DNA from: Paraburkholderia silviterrae
GTDB taxonomy: Bacteria > Pseudomonadota > Gammaproteobacteria > Burkholderiales > Burkholderiaceae
Direction: 5' to 3'
Length of the DNA stretch: 60,587 nt
NCBI RefSeq assembly: GCF_004353915.1
Contig: NZ_SMRP01000018.1
Location: forward strand, 61,647-122,233
The notes under the pieces were generated by a model, which searched no databases, had not been told where the DNA came from, and was given only the letters and a program-made list of their open reading frames with translations. Below, piece by piece: positions 34,000 to 42,929 of the stretch (positions are counted from its first letter, which is position 1; every line of letters starts with the position of its first letter). A program made the position numbers and the translations under genes.

Positions 34000-36129
34000 A
34001 TGAAAGTTGTAATCGCTGGAGGCGGCATTGGCGGCCTCACAACCGCTCTGGCGCTGCTGCGCCACGGAATCGAGCCGATTGTACTGGAGCGTGCCCCGCA
34101 GTTGACCGAGGTGGGGGCGGGGGTGCAGATCGCCGCCAACGGCACTATCGTGCTGCGCGAGCTGGGCCTCGAGCCCGCGCTGGCGAGCATTGCCACGGTG
34201 CCTTCGGGCTTCGATTACCTCGAGTTGTCGACGGGGCGGCGCCTCTATTACGCCCCGCTCGGCGAGGAGGCCGCCGCGCGTTATGGCGCGCTGCTCTATA
34301 ACGTCCACCGCGCCGATCTGATCGACTTGCTCGCGAAGGCGCTGCCGCCCGGCGTGGTGCGGCTGGGCGCGGAGTGCGAATCGGTCTCGCAGGACGCGGA
34401 CGGCGCCTGGGTCACGCTCAAAGGCGGCGAGGTGATTCGCGGCGACGTGGTGATAGGCGCGGACGGCATTCACTCGGCCGTGCGCACGGCGCTGCGGGGA
34501 CCGGAGGAGAAGCAGTTTGCGAACATCCTGATGTGGCGCTCGCTGATTCCCGCGGAGCGGCTGAAGGGGCTCGATCTGCCGGTGGCGGGGAACAACTGGT
34601 TCGGCATCGGCCGCAATATCGTCTCGTACTGGGTGCGCAAGGACCTCTACAGCATTCTCGCCTCGGTGCCGGCCACCGAAGTCAGCCGCGAGTCGTGGAC
34701 GCAATCGGGCGACGTCAATCAGCTGCGCCGCTCGTTCGAAGGCTCCGAGCCGACCGTCCAGCGGATGCTGGACGAAGTGGACTCGGCCTTCATCACGGGC
34801 ATGTATCACCGCGATCCCATCGAGAATTGGGCGGTCGGCCGGATCGCGCTGCTCGGCGACGCCGCGCATGCGATGGTGCCGTATCTCGCGCAAGGCGCCT
34901 GCCAGTCGATCGAAGACGCCTGGGTGCTGGCGAGCTGCCTCGACAAGCACGGCAAGGCCGGCGTGCAGGTCGCGCTTACCGAATACGAGGCCCGGCGCCA
35001 GCCGCGCACGCGGCGCATCCAGGCCGGGGCGCGCTACGTGGTCGACTGGGCGCACGAGCCCGACGAAGCGCGCGTGCGCCAGCGCAACGGGCGGCTGAAG
35101 GGGCTCTCGCGCATCGATCCGCTGGCCGAGATTTCGTGGTCGTTCGCATGGGGCCACGACATTCTCGAGGCCGCCAAACTGCCGCCGGGCGAGGTCGTGG
35201 GGCTGAGCGCGGCGCGCGAAGGCAAGCGCATGGCGCGCGCCGAAAGCCAGCGCGCCTTCGATCTCTGGAAAGGCGTGTTCACGCCCGACGACGTCGCGCG
35301 CGGCGACCGTGGGCAACGCGCGGCCTACGAACGCTTCCTACTCACGCAGTTCCCGGCGCCCGCCAGCACCCAGGTGACCCCGGTCGATCTCGATGGCGTG
35401 AGCGCGTTGCGGGTGATGGCCGCAGGCGCCGGGCAAAGCGCCACCGTATTGCATTTCCATGGCGGCGGCTACGTGCTCGGATCGGCGCAGAGTTCGGTCG
35501 AATATGCGAGCCGGCTTTCGCGCACGCTGAACGGCCCGTGCTACACGGCCGACTATCGCCTCGCGCCCGAGCATGCGTATCCGGCGGCCATCGACGATGC
35601 ATTTAGCGCCTGGCGCGGCCTGCTCGCAACGGGCGTGGATCCGGCCACGGTCTTCCTGAGCGGCGAGTCGTCCGGCGGCGGGCTCGCGCTTGCGCTGGCG
35701 GCCGCGTTGCGCCGCGCGGGACTGCCGTTGCCGGCGGGCGTGATCGCCATCTGCCCGATGACCGACCTCACGCTCGAAGGCCCCTCGATTCTTGCGAACT
35801 CGGGCGACGACCCGGCCGCGAACCGCGAGACGCTGGCCAACCTCGTGGCGTCCTACTTCCAGGGCCACGAGCCGACCGACCCGATGGTGTCGCCGCTCTT
35901 TGCCGACCTCGCGGACCTTCCGCCGGTGTATCTCGCCGCCGTGCGCGGCGAGGTGCTGGAGAGCGACACGACGCGCTTCGCGGAGCGCGCCAGGGAGGCG
36001 GGCGCGGACGTAACGTTGAACATGGTGGACGATTCGGTCCACGTCTTCACGTTGTTCCCGTTCTTGCCCGAGGCGGCCGCCACGCTGGAGGAAGTCGGCC
36101 TGTGGGGCCGCAAGCTGCTGCCCAAATGA
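34000..36129 (+). CDS. Fusion of a flavin monooxygenase and an HSL-type alpha/beta hydrolase
   Basis: The protein has 709 residues. Part one (about 1-395) is a class A FAD monooxygenase of the salicylate/3-hydroxybenzoate 6-hydroxylase type: VVIAGGGIGGLTTALALLR at the start, DVVIGADGIHSAVR, and GRIALLGDAAHAMVPYLAQG for the FAD ribityl contact. Part two (about 440-709) is an HSL-family esterase: HFHGGGYVLGS (H487 start of the oxyanion motif), S557 in SGESSGGGLA, D656 in VLESDTTRF and H681 in DDSVHVFTLFPF, a complete triad. AGGAGA lies 10 nt upstream. The two activities could work in sequence on one compound, for example ester cleavage and ring hydroxylation; that is inference. No frame break separates the halves. 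Confidence 0.9.
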   Translation: MKVVIAGGGIGGLTTALALLRHGIEPIVLERAPQLTEVGAGVQIAANGTIVLRELGLEPALASIATVPSGFDYLELSTGRRLYYAPLGEEAAARYGALLYNVHRADLIDLLAKALPPGVVRLGAECESVSQDADGAWVTLKGGEVIRGDVVIGADGIHSAVRTALRGPEEKQFANILMWRSLIPAERLKGLDLPVAGNNWFGIGRNIVSYWVRKDLYSILASVPATEVSRESWTQSGDVNQLRRSFEGSEPTVQRMLDEVDSAFITGMYHRDPIENWAVGRIALLGDAAHAMVPYLAQGACQSIEDAWVLASCLDKHGKAGVQVALTEYEARRQPRTRRIQAGARYVVDWAHEPDEARVRQRNGRLKGLSRIDPLAEISWSFAWGHDILEAAKLPPGEVVGLSAAREGKRMARAESQRAFDLWKGVFTPDDVARGDRGQRAAYERFLLTQFPAPASTQVTPVDLDGVSALRVMAAGAGQSATVLHFHGGGYVLGSAQSSVEYASRLSRTLNGPCYTADYRLAPEHAYPAAIDDAFSAWRGLLATGVDPATVFLSGESSGGGLALALAAALRRAGLPLPAGVIAICPMTDLTLEGPSILANSGDDPAANRETLANLVASYFQGHEPTDPMVSPLFADLADLPPVYLAAVRGEVLESDTTRFAERAREAGADVTLNMVDDSVHVFTLFPFLPEAAATLEEVGLWGRKLLPK

Positions 36130-36138
36130 CGGGCGGCA

Positions 36139-36166
36139 GCCGCGCCGGGCTTGTGCCCGGCGCGGC
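36139..36166 (+). terminator. Strong hairpin downstream of the fusion gene
   Basis: GCCGCGCCGGGC (36139-36150), a TTGT loop and GCCCGGCGCGGC form a perfect 12-bp GC-rich stem starting 10 bp after the stop codon. Only TTGG follows, so it is a hairpin-type terminator without a real T-run. Confidence 0.7.
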
Positions 36167-36441
36167 TTGGCTGAGCTCGTCGTGCGTTCCCGACATCGGC
36201 TAACGGAAGGCGGGAAATGTAAATTTTCTGACTGTCCGAACAATTTTTCCCGGGCAACGTATGGCTGTGGGCGCAACGCTCACGCCAGGAGACGGGAAAA
36301 TCATCAAGGACGTTCAGATTGGCATGACGAGCCTCGCCAGGTAGCGAGGACTTGAAACGCGGCGGAGCGGGCAGGCTGGAAAGCCATTGATGTGATTCAT
36401 ATGTTTTGGAGTACGACATAACCATAAGATGGAGTCATTGC

Positions 36442-37722
36442 ATGAGGAAGGTAAGGAGATTGCTTGGTCAGGCCATTCCAGGGCGAGCTAGCCGGGCGGA
36501 GAAGATAAATAAACGCGTCGCCGCAAGGCCGCAGTGCGCGCACCCGCCTTTGCGAGCGTTGTCGACGCGCGAACCGGTGTCGCGCGCACGCAAATCGATA
36601 TTGCGCGGCCCAGCCAGGACGGGACTGCTAGCCGGTGTCATTTCAACGGTGACGTTGTATTGCGTGCCGGTATTCGCGCAATCGTCGGTGACGCTTTACG
36701 GACTCGTCGATGCCGGCTTGCGCTACACGACGCACGCGAATCCGGCCGGCGATTCGCAGTATCAAATGACGAGCGGCGCAAGCGAGAGCTATTTCGGCAT
36801 CAAGGGCGTGGAGGATATCGGGGGCGGCACGAAGGTGGTGTTCAATATGGAAAACCGCTTCTTTCCGAACTCGGGGGCGACCGATCCGGCTTATCCGTTC
36901 TTCAATACGGCCTTTGTGGGCCTGCAATCGAGCACCTTCGGCAAGCTCACGATGGGGCGCCAGCTCAATCCGCTTTCCGACGCCGTGCTCAGCGCCTACG
37001 TGACGAACCGCTGGCTGCCGACGTTCTATCAGTTCCGGCCCGAAGTCATGATGGCCCAGGGCGTGTGGACGAGCAACATGGTCAAGTACGCCGCGCGCTG
37101 GCAGTACCTCACGGCCGAGGTCTCGTATGCGTTTGGCGGCAACGCGGGCCAGTTTGGCGCGGGCAGCCAGATTGGCGCGTCCATTCTCTATTTGCCGGCA
37201 GCGCCGCTGACCTTCGCCGCGGCCTATCTCGACTCGCGCGATGCGGTGAACTCATCGGCGCACCTCAAATCGTGGACCGCCGGCGGGTCGTACACATTCG
37301 CCTCGACGACCGTGACGGCGGGCTGGGCGGTCAACCGGCAGGACGCGGGCTTCGTCGGCAATTTCCCCAACGGGCCGTTCTCCCAACCCGCGTTGAGCGC
37401 GCTGAAATTCAACACGTTCAGCCAGCGGCAGATGTTCTACGGGGGCGTGACGCAGCAGATCGGCTTTGCGACCCATCTTTCGGCCAACGTGTGGCGCACG
37501 ATCCAGACCGGCAAGACGCAGCCCGCGGATGGCAACGCGACACAGTTCCAGTTGCTCGCGGACTACAACTGGTCGAAGCGCACGGACACCTATCTGGAAG
37601 TGGACTATTCGCTGTACCACGGCGGCATGGTGGGCGCGCAGTTCCAGGGCATCAATGCAGTAAGCTCCGCGTTCGGCACGACGCAGCTGGGCGTGACGGC
37701 GGGCTTGCGGCATTTGTTCTAG
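36442..37722 (+). CDS. Burkholderia-type general porin
   Basis: The protein has 426 residues. SSVTLYGLVDAGLRYTTHAN is the first strand of the trimeric OmpC-like porins of Burkholderiales. SYFGIKGVEDIGGGTKVVFN and TVGFVGLQSSTFGKLTMGRQ-like segments, then the terminal LGVTAGLRHLF with a C-terminal Phe, complete the 16-strand barrel. From ATG 36442 (GGAG 9 nt upstream) the signal peptide (LLAGVISTVTLYCVPVFAQ) starts only after about 55 basic residues. Either translation begins internally or this is an extended signal region. The channel may serve the neighbouring aromatic-ester enzyme. Confidence 0.9.
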   Translation: MRKVRRLLGQAIPGRASRAEKINKRVAARPQCAHPPLRALSTREPVSRARKSILRGPARTGLLAGVISTVTLYCVPVFAQSSVTLYGLVDAGLRYTTHANPAGDSQYQMTSGASESYFGIKGVEDIGGGTKVVFNMENRFFPNSGATDPAYPFFNTAFVGLQSSTFGKLTMGRQLNPLSDAVLSAYVTNRWLPTFYQFRPEVMMAQGVWTSNMVKYAARWQYLTAEVSYAFGGNAGQFGAGSQIGASILYLPAAPLTFAAAYLDSRDAVNSSAHLKSWTAGGSYTFASTTVTAGWAVNRQDAGFVGNFPNGPFSQPALSALKFNTFSQRQMFYGGVTQQIGFATHLSANVWRTIQTGKTQPADGNATQFQLLADYNWSKRTDTYLEVDYSLYHGGMVGAQFQGINAVSSAFGTTQLGVTAGLRHLF

Positions 37723-37749
37723 CCTGCGGGGCCCACGGCGCGATCCCGG

Positions 37750-38436
37750 CTATTCCTGGAACGACGCAAGCAGTTCCTTCGAACAGATTTCGATGCGTCC
37801 GTACTTGAGCGTGATCGCGCCTTTTTCCGCCATCGCCTTGAGCTCCAGCGAGAGCGTCTGGCGTGTGATGCCCAGCATCATCGCCAGGGTGTCCTGCGAG
37901 AGGCTCACGTCGTGGCGGCACTGCGGCGCCACGGTGACGTCGCCCGAAGCTAGCAGCAGCAGGCGGCGGGCGATGCGCGCGCGCGTCGAATGGAGCGTGG
38001 CGTCTTCCACCATGCGATAGAGCCAATGCATATGGATCGACTGCAACTCGGCAATCGCACGCACGAACACGGTGCTCTGCATCAGCTCCTCGAAGGCGGC
38101 GGTGCGGACCACGAAAAGTGTTGAGCGATCGAGCGCGACGACGTCGCGCGGACGAGGCTGGCGGTTGGTGAGCGAGGTCTGCCCAAACCAGTTGCCCGCT
38201 TCGATCACGGCCAGGATTGCCTCTTTGCCGTCTTCGCGCAGGGTGAAGGCTTTGAGCCGGCCGCTCTTGATGCCGTAAAAACCCGTGGGCGCATCGCCGC
38301 GACGGAACAGATATTCGCCGGGACGGAGCGTGATTGATTCGCTTTTGCGAATCAATGCCTCTTGCTCTTGCGGCGGCAACGTGCGGAACCATTGGTTCGT
38401 CCGCATTGCTTCGGACGTGTCGGTTATGTGTGCCAT
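37750..38436 (-). CDS. Crp/Fnr-family transcriptional regulator
   Basis: The protein has 228 residues from ATG 38436 (an in-frame start 9 bp upstream is less likely). The cyclic-nucleotide-binding-like domain (about 20-140) has LRPGEYLFRRGDAPTGFYGI and GNWFGQTSLTNRQPRP. The helix-turn-helix (about 180-215) reads SLSQDTLAMMLGITRQTLSL. It has only one cysteine (C-R-H-D near 178), so it is not an Fe-S-sensing Fnr. It lies convergent with the porin gene (27 bp between stops). Target unknown. Confidence 0.9.
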   Translation of the reverse strand: MAHITDTSEAMRTNQWFRTLPPQEQEALIRKSESITLRPGEYLFRRGDAPTGFYGIKSGRLKAFTLREDGKEAILAVIEAGNWFGQTSLTNRQPRPRDVVALDRSTLFVVRTAAFEELMQSTVFVRAIAELQSIHMHWLYRMVEDATLHSTRARIARRLLLLASGDVTVAPQCRHDVSLSQDTLAMMLGITRQTLSLELKAMAEKGAITLKYGRIEICSKELLASFQE

Positions 38437-38540
38437 GGGAAGCAATCAAAAAACATAGCAATACGGAAGCACGTTGCCGGATGGATACGCGGTGTGCCTA
38501 TTATCGCGCCAAATGCCGCGAAAGACGGGGAGAAAGAAAA

Positions 38541-38566
38541 GGCCGCTGTTCGCGGGGACAGCGGCC
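38541..38566 (-). terminator. Rho-independent terminator of the small secreted-protein gene
   Basis: GGCCGCTGT (38541-38549) pairs with ACAGCGGCC (38558-38566). Read on the minus strand the stem is followed by TTTTCTTTCT, and it lies 50 bp after the stop of the gene at 38617-38931. Confidence 0.75.
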
Positions 38567-38616
38567 TGGCTTGCGACGGAGCGTGAACGACGGACGCGAA
38601 TCTCAGATGGGCGCAA

Positions 38617-38931
38617 TTATTGGCCGGCACCCGGCGACTTGGTGCTCGGGGTGGCCAGCGTGTTGTTGGTCCCATACGCGGCGGCGCCGGGTGCCGCGCT
38701 ATTGCTCATGCCGTTCTGCATGCCCGAGTTCGGCGCAGCGGCGCCCATGCCGCTGTCCGAGCTGGTGGCGCCCGGCATGCCGTAGCCGCTCGTTGCATTG
38801 GACGGCGGCACGGCTGCCGCTGCCGGCGATTTGGTGGTCGGGGTCGCCAGCGTGTTGTTCTGTGCGTATGCAACGCCAGATAGCGCGAGCGCGGCGCCGG
38901 CCGCGATTAACGTGCTGATTGCCTTGTGCAT
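38617..38931 (-). CDS. Small secreted low-complexity protein with a duplicated NNTLATP motif
   Basis: The protein has 104 residues from ATG 38931 (GGAGGAA 6 nt upstream, which fixes the start). The signal peptide is about residues 1-24 (LIAAGAALALSGVAYAQ). The mature protein is rich in Ala, Gly, Ser, Pro and Asn, and begins and ends with nearly the same unit: NNTLATPTTKSPAAA and NNTLATPSTKSPGAGQ. The middle is a GMxG/SGM-type repeat. A dedicated terminator follows. No known domain; similar Burkholderia exported proteins are annotated hypothetical. Confidence 0.7.
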   Translation of the reverse strand: MHKAISTLIAAGAALALSGVAYAQNNTLATPTTKSPAAAAVPPSNATSGYGMPGATSSDSGMGAAAPNSGMQNGMSNSAAPGAAAYGTNNTLATPSTKSPGAGQ

Positions 38932-39204
38932 GATGCGTTCCTCCAGAATTGGGCTGGAATATCGACGCAGCCGATCGCCGCCTGCTTGACCATGAGTTGG
39001 GCAATCAGCGTGACCGCTGCGCCTCGCGTGAGAACTGGCGGCTGCGGCGACGTGAATGCCCGATACCAGGTGCAAGGAAAATCATCTACTGACCCGATTT
39101 CCTGAAGCACTTCAAAAAGTATAGGTCAAGCAGCGAATGCGCGTTGTCGGCGCCTGCGGGACGTCGACGGCCGGCACCTCTGTCCCGCGCTTTTCCAGGT
39201 CGGC

Positions 39205-40011
39205 TTATTTCGTGTGATCGACCAGCGTTTTCAGATCCGTCACGCTATAGGCCATGGAGCCGCGGTAGCCGGCGCCCACGCGCACGGGTTGGAGATCCGC
39301 AATTTCCTCGCCTTGCGCGAATGGGAACGTCAGCTTGCCTTCGCCTGCCCACACGTCGGCGATCTGCGCGTTGTCCATGATGGAGAGAACGAGTTCGTTC
39401 ACCGCGGGCATATCGTGCTGACCGGCAGCAAGACGCGGAAAGTAACGCTGATTGACCACCGGGCGGCCGGCGATGCCGAGCTTCGACACGTCCTGAATCG
39501 CCGCCTCGAGCTTGACTTCGGCGTGGGCCAGCCGTTGTCCCGCGGCCGAGGCCGTCGCGGCGAAGCGCGTACCCGCTGCGACGGGCGCCGCCGCCGGACT
39601 GAGCGCAGCGAATGTGCGCGTCTGATGAATCTGGCCGTAACGCTTCGGGAAGCCCTGGATCAGCCCGCGCATCATGGCCGAATCGTTGTCCACGAAGATA
39701 TACGGGCAAAAGGAAACGGGCTTGCCCTCATGCAGGGCGTCGACGAGAACGAAAAACTCGCGGTACTGATAGCGCGCCGGATCGAGCATTTCGTCGTTGC
39801 TGGCGGTGAATTGCCAGTCGATGAAGAGGGCGGTTGCGTGGCCCGCGGACGCGGGATCGATGCTCAGGCCTTTGGGGAGCACGGCGGCTGCGGCTGCCGG
39901 GTCGGCCCAGAATTCGACGAGGATGAAGTCGCCGGCGTAGTGCCAGGGCGGCGGGGGCGCGATGCTCGACAGGCCACGGGGAGAAAGCGGAACGGCGTAC
40001 GGCTTGTTCAT
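39205..40011 (-). CDS. Acetoacetate decarboxylase-family protein
   Basis: The protein has 268 residues, close to the 246-residue family standard. K123 in LIQGFPKRYGQIH aligns with the Schiff-base lysine of acetoacetate decarboxylase. CPYIFVDNDSAMMRG precedes it, as in the family, which also has HEGKPVSFCPYIFVDND. The classical enzyme turns acetoacetate to acetone; many members with this lysine act on larger acids or as aldolase-like enzymes. The gene is followed on the same strand by a tautomerase-like gene's operon partner (52-bp gap) and lies back to back with the PHA locus, so it may process an oxo-acid from fatty-acid metabolism. Confidence 0.8.
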   Translation of the reverse strand: MNKPYAVPLSPRGLSSIAPPPPWHYAGDFILVEFWADPAAAAAVLPKGLSIDPASAGHATALFIDWQFTASNDEMLDPARYQYREFFVLVDALHEGKPVSFCPYIFVDNDSAMMRGLIQGFPKRYGQIHQTRTFAALSPAAAPVAAGTRFAATASAAGQRLAHAEVKLEAAIQDVSKLGIAGRPVVNQRYFPRLAAGQHDMPAVNELVLSIMDNAQIADVWAGEGKLTFPFAQGEEIADLQPVRVGAGYRGSMAYSVTDLKTLVDHTK

Positions 40012-40063
40012 GAGGATTCCATATTGAATGGCAGGGAGTCAGGAAAGCGGATGGCGAGTCGCC

Positions 40064-40468
40064 TCAGCTTGCGGCAGCAGCCGGAATGGCGGCGTTGCGG
40101 CCGGCCAGCCCGTTGCCCGGCGACCAGTTCTCCGTGGCCACTTCGATGATGTTGATGAAGACGTCTGCGGGATCCACGCCGGGGTTGGCCTGCAGCGTCT
40201 TCACGAGGTGCTCGTAGAAGCGTTTCTTGTCGTCGGCGTTGCGGCCCGCGGTCAGCGTGATCTGAATCAGCAGCAGGTCGGGGCCCCGCTTGAACGGGAA
40301 CGTCTCGTTGGCGAGGAAGTTGGCCTCGTCGTGCTCGGTGATCGTCATGAAGAACGCTTCAGGGTGCACACCCAGCGCCTCGTGCAGCGAGGCGTGAATG
40401 CCCTTGAGAACGGCGGTGCGGAATGATGCGGGTTTGCCCTTGCGCATCGACACATGGGTCATCGGCAT
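40064..40468 (-). CDS. Tautomerase-family protein
   Basis: The protein has 134 residues from ATG 40468, chosen because GGAG lies 5-8 nt upstream and the next codon is Pro, the catalytic N-terminal proline of the tautomerase superfamily (MPMTHVSMRKGK). Other family segments are GIHASLHEALGVHPEAFFM and LVKTLQANPGVDPADVFINI. It is the promoter-proximal gene of a two-gene unit with the acetoacetate-decarboxylase-like gene. Such pairs can interconvert keto-enol intermediates; the substrate is unknown. Confidence 0.75.
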   Translation of the reverse strand: MPMTHVSMRKGKPASFRTAVLKGIHASLHEALGVHPEAFFMTITEHDEANFLANETFPFKRGPDLLLIQITLTAGRNADDKKRFYEHLVKTLQANPGVDPADVFINIIEVATENWSPGNGLAGRNAAIPAAAAS

Positions 40469-40568
40469 GAATAGCTCCGTTTGGTGATGTTGGGTGATGT
40501 TTGGTGATGGCTGCGCCAAATCTTAGGCGTCTGGCCGATCTCGTCCAACAATCGGAGCGAATTGTTGT

Positions 40569-40588
40569 GATGAGATTTTTAAATCATC
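40569..40588. promoter_or_regulatory. Imperfect palindrome in the tautomerase/acyl-CoA-ligase divergent region
   Basis: GATGAGATTTTTAAATCATC has GATGA...TCATC arms and an AT-rich centre. It lies about 100 bp upstream of the tautomerase and 165 bp before the ligase, in a 284-bp divergent promoter region. It may be a FadR/TetR-type operator, but this is a guess from position. Confidence 0.3.
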
Positions 40589-40752
40589 GGCGGTGCGCAC
40601 TTTTACGCGCTTCACACTGCGCTCCCCCATTCAGGGGATATTGCCCCCCCGTCGAAGTCCGCATGATTGAGTCATCGGCCGCCACCGCAATTAGAACTAG
40701 AACACCCCACCGGCGTGCGTGCCATCCATTTCGGTGAGACAAGGAGATATCG

Positions 40753-42390
40753 ATGTCGGAAGACGTGCAGACGGCGGGTGCCTACGCCTACCCCCTGCTG
40801 ATCAAGCAGCTATTGCATACGCCTTTTGCTCAGGCGCAGGACCAGGAAATCGTCTATCGGGGTCAGGTCCGGATGACGTACGCGACGCTGCGCGAGCGCA
40901 TTGCGCAACTCGCCAACGGCCTGAGCCAGCATGGCGTACAGCATGGCACCACCGTCGCGGTCATGGATTGGGACAGCCACCGCTACCTCGAAAGCTATTT
41001 CGCGGTGCCGATGATGGGCGCGGTCCTGCAGACCGTCAATGTGCGTCTTTCCCCGGCTGAGATCGCCTGGACGATCAACCACGCGGGCGCCGAAGTCCTG
41101 CTCGTTCATACCGACTTCATCCCGGTGGTCGAGTCGATCAAGGACCAGTTGGAGAAGGTGCGCACGTTCATCTGGATCGACGAGCCTGGCAGCGAGGCCC
41201 CCGCGCACAGCATTGCGTTTGCAAACGAATACGAGGCGATGCTCGCGGCGAGCAGCACGCGCTACGAGTTTCCGGATTTCGACGAGAACACGCGCGCGAC
41301 CACTTTCTACACCACCGGCACGACCGGCCTGCCGAAGGGCGTCTATTTTTCGCATCGTCAACTGGTGCTGCACACCCTCACGCTCATGGCGGCGCTCGCG
41401 AGTCCCGTTGCCGGGCAGCGCTTTCATCGCGGTGACGTGTATATGCCGCTCACGCCCATGTTCCACGTGCACGCGTGGGGCATGCCCTATATCGCCACGG
41501 TGATGGGCGTGAAGCAGGTCTACCCGGGCCGCTATGCGCCGGAGCGTCTCGTGAAACTGATCGAGGACGAAGGCGTCACGTTTTCGCATTGCGTCGGCAC
41601 CATCCTGCACATGCTGCTCACGTGCCCGCAAAGCAAGGCGACGGACTTCAGCAAGTGGAAGGTCATCATCGGCGGCAGCGCCTTGCCGCTCGGACTCGCG
41701 CAGGCGGCGCTCGAGCGCGGCATCGACGTGTTCGCCGGCTATGGCATGTCCGAGACCTGCCCGGTGCTGAGTCTCGCGCAACTGCCGCCCGGCGCCGAAG
41801 CACTGGACGCCGACGAGCAGGTTCGCCTGCGCTGCAAGACCGGTTTTCCAGTCCCGCTCGTCGAGCTTCGTGTGGTGGACGACGGCATGGCCGATCTCGC
41901 ACGCGACGGCAAAGCCACGGGTGAGATCGTCGCGCGTGCGCCCTGGCTCACCCAGGGCTATCTGAACAATCCGGACGCCAGCGCGCAACTCTGGGCCGGC
42001 GGCTATCTCCATACCCAGGACATCGCGAGCATCGATCCAACCGGCAACGTGCAGATCACCGACCGCCTGAAGGACGTCATCAAGTCGGGCGGCGAGTGGG
42101 TCTCGTCGGTCGAAGTCGAGAGCCTGATCTCGCAGCACGAGGGCGTCTCCGAAGTGGCCGTCATCGGCATCAAGGACGAAAAGTGGGGCGAGCGGCCGGT
42201 TGCGCTGGTCGTGCTCAAAGAGGGCGTGGCCGTCAACGAGGATGAGATCAAGCGGCATGTGCTCGCGTTCAGCGAAACGGGAAGGATTTCTAAATATGCG
42301 GTGCCGCAGGTCGTGAAATTCGTCGAAGCGCTGCCCAAGACGAGCGTCGGCAAGATCAACAAGAAAGGGCTGCGCGAGCAGTTCGTCTGA
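40753..42390 (+). CDS. Medium/long-chain acyl-CoA ligase (AMP-binding)
   Basis: The protein has 545 residues, in the range of AlkK/medium-chain ligases. The P-loop-like AMP motif is FYTTGTTGLPKGVYFSH, followed by PLTPMFHVHAWGMP, YGMSETCPV, then GGYLHTQDIASIDPTGNVQI with RLKDVIKSGGEWVSSVEVE, and the catalytic lysine near the end in LPKTSVGKINKKGLRE. AAGGAG lies 8 nt upstream. It opens a run of genes for mcl-PHA synthesis, so it most likely activates fatty acids or 3-hydroxy acids as CoA thioesters for the polymerase. Confidence 0.9.
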   Translation: MSEDVQTAGAYAYPLLIKQLLHTPFAQAQDQEIVYRGQVRMTYATLRERIAQLANGLSQHGVQHGTTVAVMDWDSHRYLESYFAVPMMGAVLQTVNVRLSPAEIAWTINHAGAEVLLVHTDFIPVVESIKDQLEKVRTFIWIDEPGSEAPAHSIAFANEYEAMLAASSTRYEFPDFDENTRATTFYTTGTTGLPKGVYFSHRQLVLHTLTLMAALASPVAGQRFHRGDVYMPLTPMFHVHAWGMPYIATVMGVKQVYPGRYAPERLVKLIEDEGVTFSHCVGTILHMLLTCPQSKATDFSKWKVIIGGSALPLGLAQAALERGIDVFAGYGMSETCPVLSLAQLPPGAEALDADEQVRLRCKTGFPVPLVELRVVDDGMADLARDGKATGEIVARAPWLTQGYLNNPDASAQLWAGGYLHTQDIASIDPTGNVQITDRLKDVIKSGGEWVSSVEVESLISQHEGVSEVAVIGIKDEKWGERPVALVVLKEGVAVNEDEIKRHVLAFSETGRISKYAVPQVVKFVEALPKTSVGKINKKGLREQFV

Positions 42391-42414
42391 GTGAGCGGGT
42401 CAGGAGACATGAGT

Positions 42415-42873
42415 ATGGAGAACTACCGCGTCGACACCCTCGGCGATTTCGTGGGCCGGGAACTGGGCGTGTCGGACTGGGTGGTCGTGGATCAGGCGCG
42501 CATCGATGCGTTTGCCGCGTGCACCGGCGACCGGCAATGGATTCATGTCGATGTCGAGCGCGCCAACCGCGAGAGCCCTTTCGGCGGCACCATCGCGCAC
42601 GGCTATCTGAGCTTGTCGCTGCTCGCGAGTCTTGCGATCGAGATCGGCATTGTCCCCAAGGACGCTTCAGCGGGACTGAACTATGGCCTCGACAAGGTCC
42701 GCTTCATGACGCCGGTGAAAGCGGGCGCGCGCGTGCGTAGCCGCGTCACGCTCGCATCGGTGGAGAACAAGGGCGGCGGGCGCATTCTGATCAACACCAC
42801 GAACACGCTGGAGATCGAAGGCGAGGACAAGCCCGCGTTGATCGCCCAGACGCTCGCGATGCTGATCGCGTGA
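42415..42873 (+). CDS. MaoC-like (R)-specific enoyl-CoA hydratase (PhaJ-type candidate)
   Basis: The protein has 152 residues from ATG 42415 (AGGAG 8 nt before it; ATG 42409 would be only 2 nt away). The hot-dog fold motif reads FAACTGDRQWIHVDVERANR, ESPFGGTIAHGYLSLSLLAS and GLNYGLDKVRFMTPVKAG, and D-x4-H in the DRQWIH segment plus S-P-F-G-G-T-I-A-H-G carry the catalytic residues. MaoC/PhaJ hydrates enoyl-CoA to (R)-3-hydroxyacyl-CoA, the PHA monomer. It lies 24 bp after the ligase and 56 bp before phaC. Confidence 0.85.
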   Translation: MENYRVDTLGDFVGRELGVSDWVVVDQARIDAFAACTGDRQWIHVDVERANRESPFGGTIAHGYLSLSLLASLAIEIGIVPKDASAGLNYGLDKVRFMTPVKAGARVRSRVTLASVENKGGGRILINTTNTLEIEGEDKPALIAQTLAMLIA

Positions 42874-42929
42874 CCCCATATCTGCGTACCCGTTCGTACG
42901 AAGTGCAAGAGATTCTCGAGGAGCACCCC

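Noticed and set aside
33976..35316. 446-codon minus-strand frame opposite the monooxygenase-esterase fusion
   Set aside because: Arg/His-rich antisense frame, no start signal, contradicted by the enzyme motifs on the plus strand.
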